Assembly: GCA_964036295.1 (NCBI GenBank) | Contig: OZ038469.1 | Span: 5,100,067-5,164,066 of the forward strand | Source: Plumapathes pennacea | Taxonomy: Eukaryota; Cnidaria; Anthozoa; Antipatharia; Myriopathidae | Direction of reading: 5' to 3' | DNA: 64,000 bases | In this document: piece by piece, positions 35,123 to 45,826 of the stretch | Position numbering within the stretch: the stretch's first letter is position 1 | Layout of the letters: every line of letters begins with the position of its first letter | The notes under the pieces: model-generated | What the model saw: the letters and a program-made list of their open reading frames with translations, nothing else | Database searches by the model: none | Told to the model about the DNA's origin: nothing | Translations under genes and position numbers: made by a program

Positions 35123-35329
35123 TGTACTCTTGATGTACTCCGGGTGAGAGGATTCTCGACGTTTCACACTTTATTTTACGGTCCGATGGCCACACTTTGT
35201 CACTTACTTAATCAGATTACAGAGCATAACAACTACTGAATCCGAACCACGCCATTATTACTCAAGAACAAGATCCCATAAGGCCTTGCGAGTCCTGTTC
35301 AATACATACTTCATATAGCGTGCGATACA
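35123..35329 (-). repeat. LTR of BEL/Pao element (3' LTR in element orientation)
   Basis: 207 bp, starting TGTACTCTTGATG and ending GCGATACA on the plus strand (TG...CA ends). It differs from the partner at 41183-41389 at only two positions. Target duplication GGCGCC at 35117-35122. It lies directly upstream, on the minus strand, of the truncated LicD part and could act as promoter and start-codon donor for it. Confidence 0.95.
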
Positions 35330-35338
35330 CTCCCCCGG
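35330..35338 (-). other. Polypurine tract of the BEL/Pao element
   Basis: On the minus strand the sequence CCGGGGGAG abuts the 3' LTR; its GGGGGAG core is the expected position and composition of the primer for plus-strand DNA synthesis. Confidence 0.7.
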
Positions 35339-35461
35339 TTGACCAGATGTAACTGGTCAACACTCAAAAGAAAACATACTTAAATTTCAACAGTCAAGAG
35401 AAAAAACAAACAAGTTAACATAATGTTCGCGCAATATCATATATCAAAACGAGTTCGGTTC

Positions 35462-38400
35462 CTAATGTTCATCTTGGAGATCCGCAATCCATTGTCTTCT
35501 CAGCCGGTCACCTTCCACTGCAGCGCTTCTTCTTTCTCTGGCGTGTCTTGTTGCAACCTCTGGCTGCCGCTGCTGTGGCCGTTGTTGGTCCTCTTCGTCG
35601 ATCTGCGGATCACAGTTAACCTCAAGTGGATACAGTAGCTGCACAGGGCGCTTCAAAATGCTGCATTTCCCTCCCTTTGTTGCAATCTTGACTCTTGCTC
35701 CTCTAGTTAGGCCATCTGCACCTGTGATGAGTTGTTCCACCTTGCCCAGTTGCCAGAATGCCCTGGGGTGGTTGGTGTCATGGACCAAAACCATGTCTCC
35801 TACAGCAACGGATACGGATCCAGTGGACCTCTTCATCCGAGCATGGGCATTTCTGAGTTCCATCAAATACTCGTTCTTCCACCTTCTCCAGAAGTGGTTC
35901 ATAACACTGTTGAGGTGTTTCCACCGCCTGCTTAGATTGTCAGGTGAGACTGTGAATTCACCATCTGATGGGACATCACTGTCTGGGTCTGGTAGGCTCA
36001 TGATTCTTCGACCACATACAAGATGAGATGGTGTAAGAGGTTCTTCAACATCCTCCGAAGAAATGTAAGACAGGGGGCGGGAGTTCAAGGTCATCTCAGC
36101 TTCAGCTATGACAGTTGCTAGTTCATCAAGTGACAATTTGGCTTGCCCAATGGTCTTCTTTAAACACCGTTTCAAAGATTTCACCAACCTTTCGTAGAAA
36201 CCTCCTTGCCATGGTGCTTTCTCCAAAGTGTAGGACCACTTGATGCCTTCATTAGTAAAGTACTTCTTCACTTCAGGATCTTGCATCAGTATGATGAGTT
36301 CCTTTGAGGCTGCCTTGAAGGTTCTTGCGTTGTCTGACACGACCATTGCGGGGGTTGATCTGCGAGCTGTAAATCTTCTGAAGCTTCTCAGGAAGGCTTC
36401 TGCTGTCAGGCTTGGAACAACTTCCAGGTGGACGGCTCTTGTTACACAGCATGTTAAGAGGCAGATCCATACTTTCCGCTCCTCCTTACTTTCAGTCTTG
36501 ATGTACAGGGGTCCTACATAATCCACTCCTGTATACTTGAAGGGTGGCGCTTTCTTGACTCTAAACTCAGGCAGTGGTGGTGTTGGGGGTGGCTTGTATG
36601 GATTTCCTTCAGACTTCCTGCAGACAACACAGCTGAATAACAGTCTTCTCACGAAGCTTCTACCATGTACAATCCAAAATCTTGACCTCAGTTCAGTGAG
36701 TGTCGCCTTGACTCCTCCATGCATGGTTCGGCTGTGGCTGCTCCAGACAATTAGATTAGCTAGGTGGTGGCTACTGTCGATTAGGATGGGGTGCTTGGCT
36801 GACCAAGGTAACTCTGCTTTTGCCAGCCTTCCCTCGCATCTAATCACTCCAACATCATCCGTGAAGAGACCAAATTGTTGCTTCCAGATCCTGAACTTCT
36901 CCTTCGATTTCATAGGCTTCTGTGCCTCCTTGATCCAGCACACTTTGGCTTCTTCAACATCAGTGTTCGTTAACTCTGGTCCATGCTTCTTGCTTTCTCC
37001 TTTGATTCGGGCCTTTACGAGTTTCACAAACTTCATCACGAGAGCAGTTACTCTAAGCAAGCGGTTCAGGCTGCTATAGGCCTCACAGTCAATGAGGTTA
37101 CTCAACGTTCCTGATGTGGAATCCACGAACAACACTGACATGTTCTCGTTCTGCGTAGCCTTGCGGTCTTTAACCTTCATCTCGAGCACACAGTCCTCAG
37201 GTAACAGACTCTCCTTGACTTCTTCCTTCACTGCACTTGGGTTTCCTGAACCCTTCAGCCATTCCGGTCCATTCCACCATAACTTGCAGTTGGGCAGATC
37301 TCTGGGGTTGATGCCTCTTGACAATATGTCTGCCGGGTTAGTTTGGCCAGGACAATGATTCCAACACTTCAGTGGGACCAGTTTCCTGATTTCATCAACT
37401 CGGTGCTGAACGAACTGTTTCCATTCCTTGTTGTCCTGAGTGATCCAGTACCATGCCACCTTTGAGTCAGTCCAACACACTGACTTGCTGATGTCAATTT
37501 CTGACTCTAGGGCTCCTTTGATGCTGTTCATCAGTCTTGCCAATACGAGAGCGGAGAGTAGTTCCAGACGAGGAATGGTCTGTTTGGATAGGGGCGCCAC
37601 TCTGGTTTTTGAGGATACAAACTTCACATGGGTTCCTGCTGTTGTAACAATGCGTAAGTAGACAACTGCTCCGTACGCCTTTGCAGATGCATCACAAAAT
37701 CCATGAAGCTCACAAGATTCAACTTGCTCGATGCCACTGAAGTAACACCTTGGAAGGCTCATGGTCTTCACGTGCTGCAGGTTGTCCACCAATTTTTCCC
37801 ATGAGGTCTTTGTGGCTCCTTCGAGTGAGTCGTCCCACTCATTCTTGTCTTCACATAGCTCCCTGAAGAATAGCTTAAATTGGACTGTAATTGGGGAAAT
37901 GAATCCTAGTGGATCATAGAATTTTGATGCCACGCTGATGATATTTCTTTTCGTGGGCTTTGCTTCCCTGGCTAAACTTGCAGTGTCCGTTAAGTCAAAA
38001 ACGAAACAGTCTCTTACAAAGTTCCAGAGGGTTCCCAGTGTTCGTTGGTTCCCTGTACCCCTGGCCACAGGCGATCCAAGTACACTCCTAGTGTATGTAA
38101 TGTCCTCCTCTTCCACTAGGTTTGCATTCTCTGTAGGTTGAGGCTTACATCCAACTTGTGCATCTCCCATGTCTGATATCGGTTGCACTTTCGAAGGTGT
38201 CGCTGCCTCCGCCTTCTCAATCTTCTCTCTCAGCTCTGCTGAATTGGTTGCAAATTTTCGCATGTTAAATCCGCCTGTTGCCAGGCGAACCTTGGCCTTC
38301 AAGTAGAGTTCATAGGCTTTATCTACGTCGTCTTCACCAGAAGTCATGTCGTCAACATACATCGAGTTAAGGAATCTTTTCACAAATTCAGGGTCGGCCT

Positions 38401-41227
38401 CCTTGTACTTCTCAACATGGTGCTTGATGGTGGCGTTGAGTAAAAAGGGGCTCGAGGAAACACCAAACACGACCCTTGTGAACCTCAGGGTAACAATCTT
38501 TGGGTTGGATTTGTTTACATCATCAACCCACAGGAATCTTAGAACGTCCTTGTCAGATTCTGCCATGTGTACCATCAAAAATGCCTTCTCAATGTCTCCT
38601 GTGAGTGCCACTCGGTGTGTGCGAAACCTCAACATGATGTCAGTCAAGTTATGGGTGAGAACAGGTCCTGTATATAGGCAATCATTCAGTGAGGCACCAT
38701 CTGACTTTGCAGAGGCATCAAAAACAACTCTCAGCTTTGTGGTTGACTTGTCTCTTCGGATCACCGCATGGTGAGGAAGGTAATGTACATTGTCGGCTGC
38801 CACGCTAACTTGATTGTCTACAACCTCCACAATTCCTCTCTTCATCTGTTCTCTGATTACACTGTCATACTCCTTGAGGACCTCTGGCTCCTTGCGTAGT
38901 CGATTTAACAGACCTCTTAATCTCTTCTGGCTCAGTTCGTAGTTGTCAGGTAGCAGTGGGTGTGTGGCCTTCCATGGCAGGTGTACCTTGTAGTGGTTTC
39001 CCTCAAATGCTATCTTCTCCAAGAATTCTTCATGGACTGACTGTGGCTGGATTCCAAGGGATTCTAAGTCCCAGAATTTCTTCAGATCCCCTTGGATGGT
39101 GTCTTCATAGGGGACTGGTTGTGCTGCACATTTCAAAACGTGTGTGCTGACCAGGTTAGTACTTTGGGAATCATCCTCTGTGTAAGGATGCAAGGGACCT
39201 GACAGGACCCAACCGAGTTTGGTGTTCATAGCTGTTGGCCCCTGTACTGACTTCAGAATCTCACCGGTCACTAAATTCCAGTATTGATCTGATCCAACAA
39301 GTATATCCACCTCTGAATCCTGCTTTCCCGTACTGTAATCAGCTATTCTTAACCCTTCCAGGTGCTTGTTTGTCTCTAACACACGGTTGATGGACTGGCT
39401 ATGGAGGGGCTGACAGATAAGTGGAACAGCAAAGGCTTTCAACTGTAGGTCGGGTTCTCCCTGTACATACATTCCCAGATGCACGACATCAACTTGTTGG
39501 ATTTTTTCTTCAGTTGACCCAAAGGTTTTGATTGACACAGATTTCTGATCTTGAGAGGGTAGGTCAAGCTTATTCTTCAACCTGGTTGTAACATAAGAAC
39601 GTTGACTGCCACTGTCCAGAATAAGTCTAGCCCATATCTTGTTGTCAGGGCGGCGTGAATCATACACAAGTGCCCTTGCCGTCTGCAGGAGGATTGGCAT
39701 GGATGAATATGTATAGCACGAAAATGTATCAACACCTGTAGCTTCACTCTGTCCATCAGTAGCTTCACTCTGTGGTTTGGGATGAACATATGGTTTGTCC
39801 TGAGTTTGGGTTTCAGGGCTGTCTCTTGACCATGGTGAACAAATGCTGTTGTGGTGCCTACCATTGCACTTCTGGCATCTTAGTTTCGATGGGCAGTTTC
39901 TGCTGATGTGACCCTTACGAAGGCACACATAACATCTTCCTGACTTTCTCAGTATTTCTTTACGCGCAGCCACATCCATCACTGTCTTGCAGTTTCTTGA
40001 AGCATGGGGTGCCCTACAGTACATACAGTTTGGTCCACTGTTGCTGGCAATGAGTGTTGTAGCAGTCGTGTGGTTCTTCTTGCTTGGCTTTGCACTATGT
40101 TCAGCTTGTCTTTGGGTACTTGAAGCTCCAGATGCTCTTTCCCTTGCCTCTAATTCTCGCCTAAATGTCTCCAATAGTTTGTCCAGCTCCCAGTCGTTCC
40201 CCCCAAGTTCCCTACTGACAATCAGGCGCAAGTCTGGGGGTAGTTTGCTCATGATTACTGAAGAGAGTAGGGTTCCATAGTGCTCTGGTGGGATCCCCAG
40301 TGCTCTGAGACTCCTGATGTGTGATTCTACATTGTCATGTAGTTGGCGCAGACTCCTTATATTATTGTTGGATGCTACTGCATCGACATTCAACAAAATC
40401 TCCATGTGTCTATTTACAATCTGCTGCTTGTTGCCAAATCTATTTTTCAATACAGCAATGGCATCATCATAGTTGGCTGCAGACAGTGTTAGGCCAGTGA
40501 TGGCTTCTGCTGCTACCCCTTCTAGCAGTGAACTAAGGTAGTTGAATTTATCGATTGGGGCAAGGCTGGCATTATTATGGATAGACGCCTCAAACCCATC
40601 CCAAAACGAAGTCCACTTACTTGAGTCACCGTCAAACTTTCTTAATTCCAATTTTGGTAGCTTGACTCGGGGGCTACCTGCTGAGCTCGGTGTTACTGGA
40701 TGTGAATCTGACGGCTGATCAGAAACTGTTCCATATGTCGATGGTGATTCATTCACACTCGCGGTCACCGGTGGTGGACTGTTGTGGATCATCGATACCA
40801 CTTCCTCAACCCGATTGATAGTTAGTAGAATGGTTTCCTTAAAGATATCAGCCTGCTCTATTTCTTCCTCGATGTCATTTTCCTCAACAAGGCCGAGGAT
40901 CTCTTCGTCGAGTAACTCAATTGTTTTTAGCTTGCCTTGAAGGCTCGACTTTTGTTGATCGAGCTTCGCCTTTTCCGCGGCGACTCCTGAAACGTTTAAA
41001 GACTCCAGAATGGTGTTCACGTTTCCAATTATTCGGTTTACCGATCCTCTGTGCCCACCACGGACCTTCCGAATCCTCTTTAACTCATCCGTCGACATCG
41101 TCCGGCTGCAATCTGCAATCGGTAATCTCTGGGCTGGTTCTTTATCGTTAGTCAATCCAGTCCCATCCGGCTCGAAGGACCATGTACTCTTGATGTACTC
41201 CGGGTGAGAGGATTCTCGACGTTTCAC
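35462..41227 (-). CDS. BEL/Pao Gag-Pol polyprotein
   Basis: 1921 codons without interruption. In order: coiled-coil N-terminal part (about 80-145); Gag-like DUF1759 region (about 185-340); zinc knuckle CYVCLRKGHISRNC (432-445) with extra Cys/His pairs on both sides; aspartic protease (A17/DUF1758 type) with LILDSGS (535-541); reverse transcriptase with YVDD (957-960); RNase H with FCDAS (about 1177-1181) and WTDSK (1252-1256); integrase zinc-binding H-H-C-C region (about 1480-1537); integrase core D1569, D1632, E1679; and a C-terminal DUF5641-type domain (about 1780-1870). This order is characteristic of BEL/Pao. The frame starts inside the 5' LTR and reads across the primer binding site; Met44 at 41098 is an alternative start just downstream. 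No env gene. All catalytic motifs appear intact. Confidence 0.95.
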   Translation of the reverse strand: MKRRESSHPEYIKSTWSFEPDGTGLTNDKEPAQRLPIADCSRTMSTDELKRIRKVRGGHRGSVNRIIGNVNTILESLNVSGVAAEKAKLDQQKSSLQGKLKTIELLDEEILGLVEENDIEEEIEQADIFKETILLTINRVEEVVSMIHNSPPPVTASVNESPSTYGTVSDQPSDSHPVTPSSAGSPRVKLPKLELRKFDGDSSKWTSFWDGFEASIHNNASLAPIDKFNYLSSLLEGVAAEAITGLTLSAANYDDAIAVLKNRFGNKQQIVNRHMEILLNVDAVASNNNIRSLRQLHDNVESHIRSLRALGIPPEHYGTLLSSVIMSKLPPDLRLIVSRELGGNDWELDKLLETFRRELEARERASGASSTQRQAEHSAKPSKKNHTTATTLIASNSGPNCMYCRAPHASRNCKTVMDVAARKEILRKSGRCYVCLRKGHISRNCPSKLRCQKCNGRHHNSICSPWSRDSPETQTQDKPYVHPKPQSEATDGQSEATGVDTFSCYTYSSMPILLQTARALVYDSRRPDNKIWARLILDSGSQRSYVTTRLKNKLDLPSQDQKSVSIKTFGSTEEKIQQVDVVHLGMYVQGEPDLQLKAFAVPLICQPLHSQSINRVLETNKHLEGLRIADYSTGKQDSEVDILVGSDQYWNLVTGEILKSVQGPTAMNTKLGWVLSGPLHPYTEDDSQSTNLVSTHVLKCAAQPVPYEDTIQGDLKKFWDLESLGIQPQSVHEEFLEKIAFEGNHYKVHLPWKATHPLLPDNYELSQKRLRGLLNRLRKEPEVLKEYDSVIREQMKRGIVEVVDNQVSVAADNVHYLPHHAVIRRDKSTTKLRVVFDASAKSDGASLNDCLYTGPVLTHNLTDIMLRFRTHRVALTGDIEKAFLMVHMAESDKDVLRFLWVDDVNKSNPKIVTLRFTRVVFGVSSSPFLLNATIKHHVEKYKEADPEFVKRFLNSMYVDDMTSGEDDVDKAYELYLKAKVRLATGGFNMRKFATNSAELREKIEKAEAATPSKVQPISDMGDAQVGCKPQPTENANLVEEEDITYTRSVLGSPVARGTGNQRTLGTLWNFVRDCFVFDLTDTASLAREAKPTKRNIISVASKFYDPLGFISPITVQFKLFFRELCEDKNEWDDSLEGATKTSWEKLVDNLQHVKTMSLPRCYFSGIEQVESCELHGFCDASAKAYGAVVYLRIVTTAGTHVKFVSSKTRVAPLSKQTIPRLELLSALVLARLMNSIKGALESEIDISKSVCWTDSKVAWYWITQDNKEWKQFVQHRVDEIRKLVPLKCWNHCPGQTNPADILSRGINPRDLPNCKLWWNGPEWLKGSGNPSAVKEEVKESLLPEDCVLEMKVKDRKATQNENMSVLFVDSTSGTLSNLIDCEAYSSLNRLLRVTALVMKFVKLVKARIKGESKKHGPELTNTDVEEAKVCWIKEAQKPMKSKEKFRIWKQQFGLFTDDVGVIRCEGRLAKAELPWSAKHPILIDSSHHLANLIVWSSHSRTMHGGVKATLTELRSRFWIVHGRSFVRRLLFSCVVCRKSEGNPYKPPPTPPLPEFRVKKAPPFKYTGVDYVGPLYIKTESKEERKVWICLLTCCVTRAVHLEVVPSLTAEAFLRSFRRFTARRSTPAMVVSDNARTFKAASKELIILMQDPEVKKYFTNEGIKWSYTLEKAPWQGGFYERLVKSLKRCLKKTIGQAKLSLDELATVIAEAEMTLNSRPLSYISSEDVEEPLTPSHLVCGRRIMSLPDPDSDVPSDGEFTVSPDNLSRRWKHLNSVMNHFWRRWKNEYLMELRNAHARMKRSTGSVSVAVGDMVLVHDTNHPRAFWQLGKVEQLITGADGLTRGARVKIATKGGKCSILKRPVQLLYPLEVNCDPQIDEEDQQRPQQRQPEVATRHARERRSAAVEGDRLRRQWIADLQDEH
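41166..41182 (-). other. Primer binding site, tRNA-Tyr type
   Basis: Directly next to the 5' LTR the minus strand reads TGGTCCTTCGAGCCGGA. This is complementary to the 3' end of animal tRNA-Tyr as I recall it (CCGGCTCGAAGGA plus CCA). The match covers 17 bases. Confidence 0.8.
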
Positions 41228-41389
41228 ACTTTATTTTACGGTCCGATGGCCACACTCTGTCACTTACTTAATCAGATTACAGAGCATAACAACTACTGAA
41301 TCCGAACCACGCCATTATTACTCAAGAACAAGATCCCATAAGGCCTTGCGAGTCCTGTTCAATACATACTTCATATAACGTGCGATACA
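41183..41389 (-). repeat. LTR of BEL/Pao element (5' LTR in element orientation)
   Basis: 207 bp, same ends as the partner LTR, with T/C and G/A differences only. Flanked by GGCGCC at 41390-41395. It contains the first ATG of the polyprotein frame (41225-41227). Confidence 0.95.
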
Positions 41390-41587
41390 GGCGCCTCCAT
41401 TTTGGTTCCACTCGCAAACACCTCCCAACTCTATATACGATAAAGGACACATTTCGCCCAGCGTAAAACTTGCATTACATGACATCCCCCGCCCGGTTGA
41501 TTTTGATCCACGAATCGATAGACAAAGTAGTACAGCACATACAAGCAGCACTGATATGGTAATAATACGCGGTTTGGATAGACGCAT
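41390..41587 (-). pseudogene. LicD-family gene, 5' part, cut by BEL/Pao insertion
   Basis: Encodes [20 protein letters not shown]..., a short cytoplasmic tail and one membrane segment, then a Cys-containing stem ending at CEWNQNGGA where the retrotransposon begins. It matches residues 1-64 of the intact paralogue, which starts [12 protein letters not shown]. The frame then reads into the LTR and stops at 41318. A longer start at 41617 is possible but not conserved in the paralogue. Confidence 0.85.
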
Positions 41588-41617
41588 TTTTGAAGTCATT
41601 TGCAAAAATGCATGCAA

Positions 41618-44233
41618 ATAGCTTCTATGTCAACGCTTCGCATTGACCAGTGACAAACACTACTAACAGGGGTGGGGTGGTATGAATGTTGTTTTGTTTT
41701 TAGCTCGCGAATTCCACTTTGTGGGATTTGCGAGGTATAGTAATAACTTTCCTTCCCTACTTCCCTACTTCACTACTTCCTACTTCCCTGCTTCCCTATT
41801 CCCTCTGTTGTCAACAATGGATTTCCAAATAAAGCAGTTGCGGTTTTCCAAATTTTGGGCATGATGAAGGTCGCGCAACAGGGTGTGTCGAACAACGCAG
41901 TTTAAAAGCAAGATGTTGTCGTAGTTGTTGCGACCATATTTTTGTTCGGAACGTGTTCTCATTTTGAAGGTTTGTCATGCGTTCGAAGTTTGTTTGGCCA
42001 TTGATTCTGAGCTTGGTTGTGTTTCACTCTACTGTGTTTTGCGTTGTTATTGTGACATTTTGGCGCGGTGCCATGAAGGTCAAACAATCAGTGGCACCGA
42101 TGGCGTTAATATATCGCAAACAAATCTGAAGCCGTTGGTTTAGTATCCGCCAAAATTTCTGTAGTGACAGTAAATACGGCTTAGAAGATACTAGGCCGAA
42201 AAGATATTGAATCTCGGCCAAAAATATCCATTTCCGGTGAATGTTTACGAGTTCATACAGTATGCAAATTATCAGGTGTTTCAATTCTTGGTTTGCATGT
42301 CACGTCATAAAAAGCCATCTCAAAAGTAACGTATCCTATAAGTCTAATACACTGATATGTTCAGGACTATCATGCCTTAAGACTTAAAGCAAAATTCTGA
42401 GTCGATACAAAATATCTATCGGGAGCTATGGACGCCGTGTACACGCGCGTGGCCGACTAAAATCGGTCCTTCACGCAACATTTTAAAATTAGCACTGCGA
42501 AAGATGTGAAGTAACTAAACATCAAGCTGAGTCACAGATCAACTTCATTTTGTGTTCCGAGTTCGACTAACATGGCGGCCGCATACAAACTCTTATCAAA
42601 TCTCCAAAAAACAAATTGCCCCTGCTTCGCCAAAATGAAGCCTAGACAATCCAAAATTGGCATCTGGACTATTTCAGGCATGCTCTTTTTAGTTCTAGAG
42701 TCAGAAAGGTACAATCTGTTATTTTGAAGGGTGCTGCGATCGCGTGACCCGTGAAAACCGCGTCGATAAATCTTTTCTCTCAATTATTATATAACACTTT
42801 TTTAAGCCCGCGTTCACCACGAAGTGGTGAATTGAGCCAGTTCTATTAAATAGCTACTTCCGCAAAATGAAGTCCTTTTACAAATTCGCGAGCTTACAGC
42901 TGCCTTGCTGCTTTGATTTTGTGTTGTTACTGCTCCTGTCAGATCTGCTTGATTATTGCTCGTGGGAAAGCCGACGAGCTTAGGATTGGAAGTGTGTCTT
43001 CATCTTCGTCATATTTTTATTTTTATTATTTTTATTTTCTTTCTGGGTTACAAATCAGCACACGGTGATTGGTTCACATTGCCACGTGATATGCGATGAC
43101 GTAAGGTAACTTCGCGAACAACTTGAGATGTGGGCGTCGCGATTTAATTGTACGTTAATACAATTGCGTGTAAAGTTAGCTATAAACTCAACACCGTTGA
43201 GCTCTGTGGAACATGCACGGGTAAACTGGATTTCAAGGAACGATTTTTGGCTGGCGTTCATAAGTTCATCGTAATAACCGTAAACAAATGTTTAATGGAT
43301 TCGATTATATTTAATGGACATCGCTACGGGATTGCAAATAACTCTGCTGCCGCTAATAATTATTTAGCCCCGATGAACTTTCTGTGGCGACATGAAGTAC
43401 TTCTGGGAAGATACCAGGCCAAAAACGGACACCAAAGCCATGCCATATATATATATTAATAACATGTATACAATAATTTCTGCATTCTGATTGGCTGAGC
43501 GCACGTCAATTTATCCCAAACAGTGCAAAAATGTGTACTAATTAACAGTGCAGAAATGTGAAATTAACAGTGCAAAAATTTGAAATTGAAAATTGCCGAC
43601 AGCTGGCGCGCGTATTTGCGAAGCCAAACAAAACAAAAGGGTGTTTTCATTCCTCAGGACGATTCTGATTCTGTTTGCGAGAAAACAAAGTTCTTGAGAA
43701 ACACTTGTGAATTGTAACGAAATTGAAAGAAACTGCGCGAAGTAAATTATTGTATGCATGTTATTAACAAGTAATCACATTATTTCTCGTGCAATTTTGT
43801 AATAAATAAGCACTCGTAAATTTTTCAAAGACCACAAATTGCACTCGCGCGGTGCTCGTGCAATTTTGTGGTCTTTGAAAAATTTACTCGTGCTAATTTA
43901 TTCCAAATTGCACTCAAAATCATGCGATTACCTATACTTATTATATAGACACGAGTGTTTTACTGGAAAATATACCGTGCGTAAAACCCATACGAAACTA
44001 CATCCGGGACCCGAGTGGTGTATTTTCCATATCCTCACTAGTGAGGATATTGTTGGCATCATTTCCCGCTTTTGCACGGTTGTTTGTGCAATTTCTCGTA
44101 AAACACTCGTGTATAATATAATAAAAAGAAAATTACACGGCGGCGCGAAGATATGGATTTTATTTTCTCGTGGTAAAAACAATATTTTACCCCTCGAAAA
44201 TAAAATTCATATCTTCACGCCGCCGTGTAATAT

Positions 44234-44274
<41 letters not shown>

Positions 44275-44977
44275 GCTCTGTGGAATATGCACGGATAAAC
44301 TGGATTTTCGGGAACGATTTTGGCTCGCGTTCACCGCGGAAGCTTTGAGAATAGCCGTAAACAAATATTTGATGGATACCGCTGGGGGATTGCAAATATC
44401 TCTGTCGCCGATAAGTATTTAGTCCCGACGAAACTTTCTGTGGCGACACGAAATACTTTTGGGAAGATAACAGGGCGAAAACAGAAACCAAAGCTACGGT
44501 GAGCTTTAGCCGTAAAACACATAAGTAGTGAAGCGAAGGCTGGATTAATCGTGGCCTCTGATTAGAAGTAAGAGTCGAGGTCAAACTGTCATAATCGATT
44601 GTGCATAAAAAGATATGTCACGCATTCTCAAGATGCAGGGTCCCTCAACCTTTAAGAAGCAAGTGTATGAGTGTTGTAATAATAATTTTTAGTTTAATCA
44701 AGGTGTCAAAAGAGCAAGGTGTCAAAAGCCAAGTTCTCTATACTGTGTGATATTTTTATGGTGAGAAACTGGAAGTCTCTCTTGGGAGTTCGCTCTTGTC
44801 CCCTACTTTCCATTTTATATTCTGGTCTCGACACAACTCACGCCGCGAGCTCACTGGCAAGGCCAGTCTAGTTCTCGATTAAATTCGGTCTGGGTGCTAC
44901 TCAGAGCAAATGTTCACTTAGCATGGAATGTCTTTGATATGCAGAGCAAGTCAGTGACGACCGACAATACAGAAGTC
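41618..44977. other. Intergenic, repeat-filled, no gene
   Basis: Contains two copies of family A (43075-43440 and 44276-44520), an inverted fragment of family B (44640-44830) and a fragment shared with 15960-17090 at about 42800-42935. Inverted-repeat sequence occupies 43780-44225. A (CT)n(AT)n microsatellite is at 44233-44273. None of the short frames resembles a protein. Confidence 0.6.
43780..44225. repeat. Palindromic repeat family C
   Basis: Holds inverted pairs such as GTGCAATTTTGT... around 43800-43920 and GTGGTCTTTGAAAAATTTAC with its complement, plus the perfect palindrome ATATCCTCACTAGTGAGGAT centred near 44040. A second copy, inverted, is at about 55880-56160 in an intron of the CCDC61-like gene and carries the same palindrome. 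The ends ATTACACGGCGGCGYGAAGA and complement at 44131-44228 form another hairpin. Confidence 0.65.
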
Positions 44978-45826
44978 CTATGCCAAGCCGCCTTGTAGCT
45001 CTTTACAGCTCCGTACAGGTTCTGCGTTTTCTCTTGGCACTCTCAACTCCTTCTCTGGTAATTCCATGAAATCGTTTCCATAAGCATCTGCAAGCTTTTT
45101 CCGCCAATCCTTAGAAACGGGAAACACGAAGCCCTCGAATTTCATTTTTCGCAAGGGAAACTCTGCCGATGTATCACCATCATGGACGAAAATATCTATC
45201 ATCAAACCATCGTGCCATTCGCATCCTTCTTTAAGACAGTACTTGTAGCAGCTCTGGACATCTCTCAACCTTGGATTGAGCGGCTGCCGATACGCTCCTA
45301 CTTCGCGATGCCAGTGTACCTCTCCCGCGTTAAGCAAGTAAGGATCAGAATTGACGTTCTGAAAGAAAATATCTCGTGGAAGTTCCTTTCTCCAGTGCTT
45401 GAAGAACTGAATGTAGTCTACTAATGGCATTTCGATGTCGACGTCGTGATCCCAAGGAATCATTCCTTCGTGTCGCACGGCTCCGAGCAGTGTCCCCGAG
45501 TGTAACCAATAGCGGATGCCATGCTTTTTGGCGATGAGATCAAATATACGCAACATTCTTGTGAGCACGAGTTGTGATTGCCTTAATTTAGTCTTTGCCT
45601 TGGTACGGATGTCGGGGCAGTTATAACCGGTGCCAGCGTCTTGGTTCCACTCGCAAACACCTCCCAACTCTGTATACGATAAAGGACACATTTCGCCCAG
45701 CGTGAAACTTGCATTACATGACATCCCCCGCCCGGTTGATTTTGATCCACGAATTGATAGATAAAGTAGTACAGCACATACAAGCAGCACTGATATGGTA
45801 ATAATACGTAGTTTGATAGGACGCAT
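44978..45826 (-). CDS. LicD/fukutin-related family type II membrane protein
   Basis: 282 residues, apparently one exon. Residues about 8-25 ([18 protein letters not shown]) form a single membrane anchor next to a basic N-terminus, as in Golgi type II proteins. A short Cys-containing stem follows, then a LicD domain of the nucleotidyltransferase fold. Key motifs are [16 protein letters not shown] (110-125), the metal-binding acidic cluster DHDVD (126-130) and LMIDIFVH (208-215). LicD relatives in bacteria transfer phosphocholine, and FKRP/fukutin in animals transfer ribitol phosphate to dystroglycan glycans; the donor and acceptor here are unknown. It is the intact partner of the disrupted copy at 34466-41587, about 10 kb away, same strand. 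The start at 45826 matches the paralogue's start. Confidence 0.85.
   Translation of the reverse strand: MRPIKLRIITISVLLVCAVLLYLSIRGSKSTGRGMSCNASFTLGEMCPLSYTELGGVCEWNQDAGTGYNCPDIRTKAKTKLRQSQLVLTRMLRIFDLIAKKHGIRYWLHSGTLLGAVRHEGMIPWDHDVDIEMPLVDYIQFFKHWRKELPRDIFFQNVNSDPYLLNAGEVHWHREVGAYRQPLNPRLRDVQSCYKYCLKEGCEWHDGLMIDIFVHDGDTSAEFPLRKMKFEGFVFPVSKDWRKKLADAYGNDFMELPEKELRVPRENAEPVRSCKELQGGLA

Larger units (their letters stand above)
35123..41389 (-). mobile_element. Full-length BEL/Pao LTR retrotransposon, 6267 bp
   Basis: Complete element on the minus strand: two 207-bp LTRs with two mismatches (about 99 percent identity), a 6-bp target duplication GGCGCC, primer binding site, polypurine tract and a single uninterrupted polyprotein frame. 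High LTR identity and the intact frame suggest a recent insertion. No envelope-like frame is present. It sits inside a LicD-family gene in the same orientation. Confidence 0.95.

Noticed and set aside
36240-40280. Plus-strand frames opposite the BEL/Pao polyprotein
   Set aside because: Shadows of the 1921-codon minus-strand frame, with no homologous domains.
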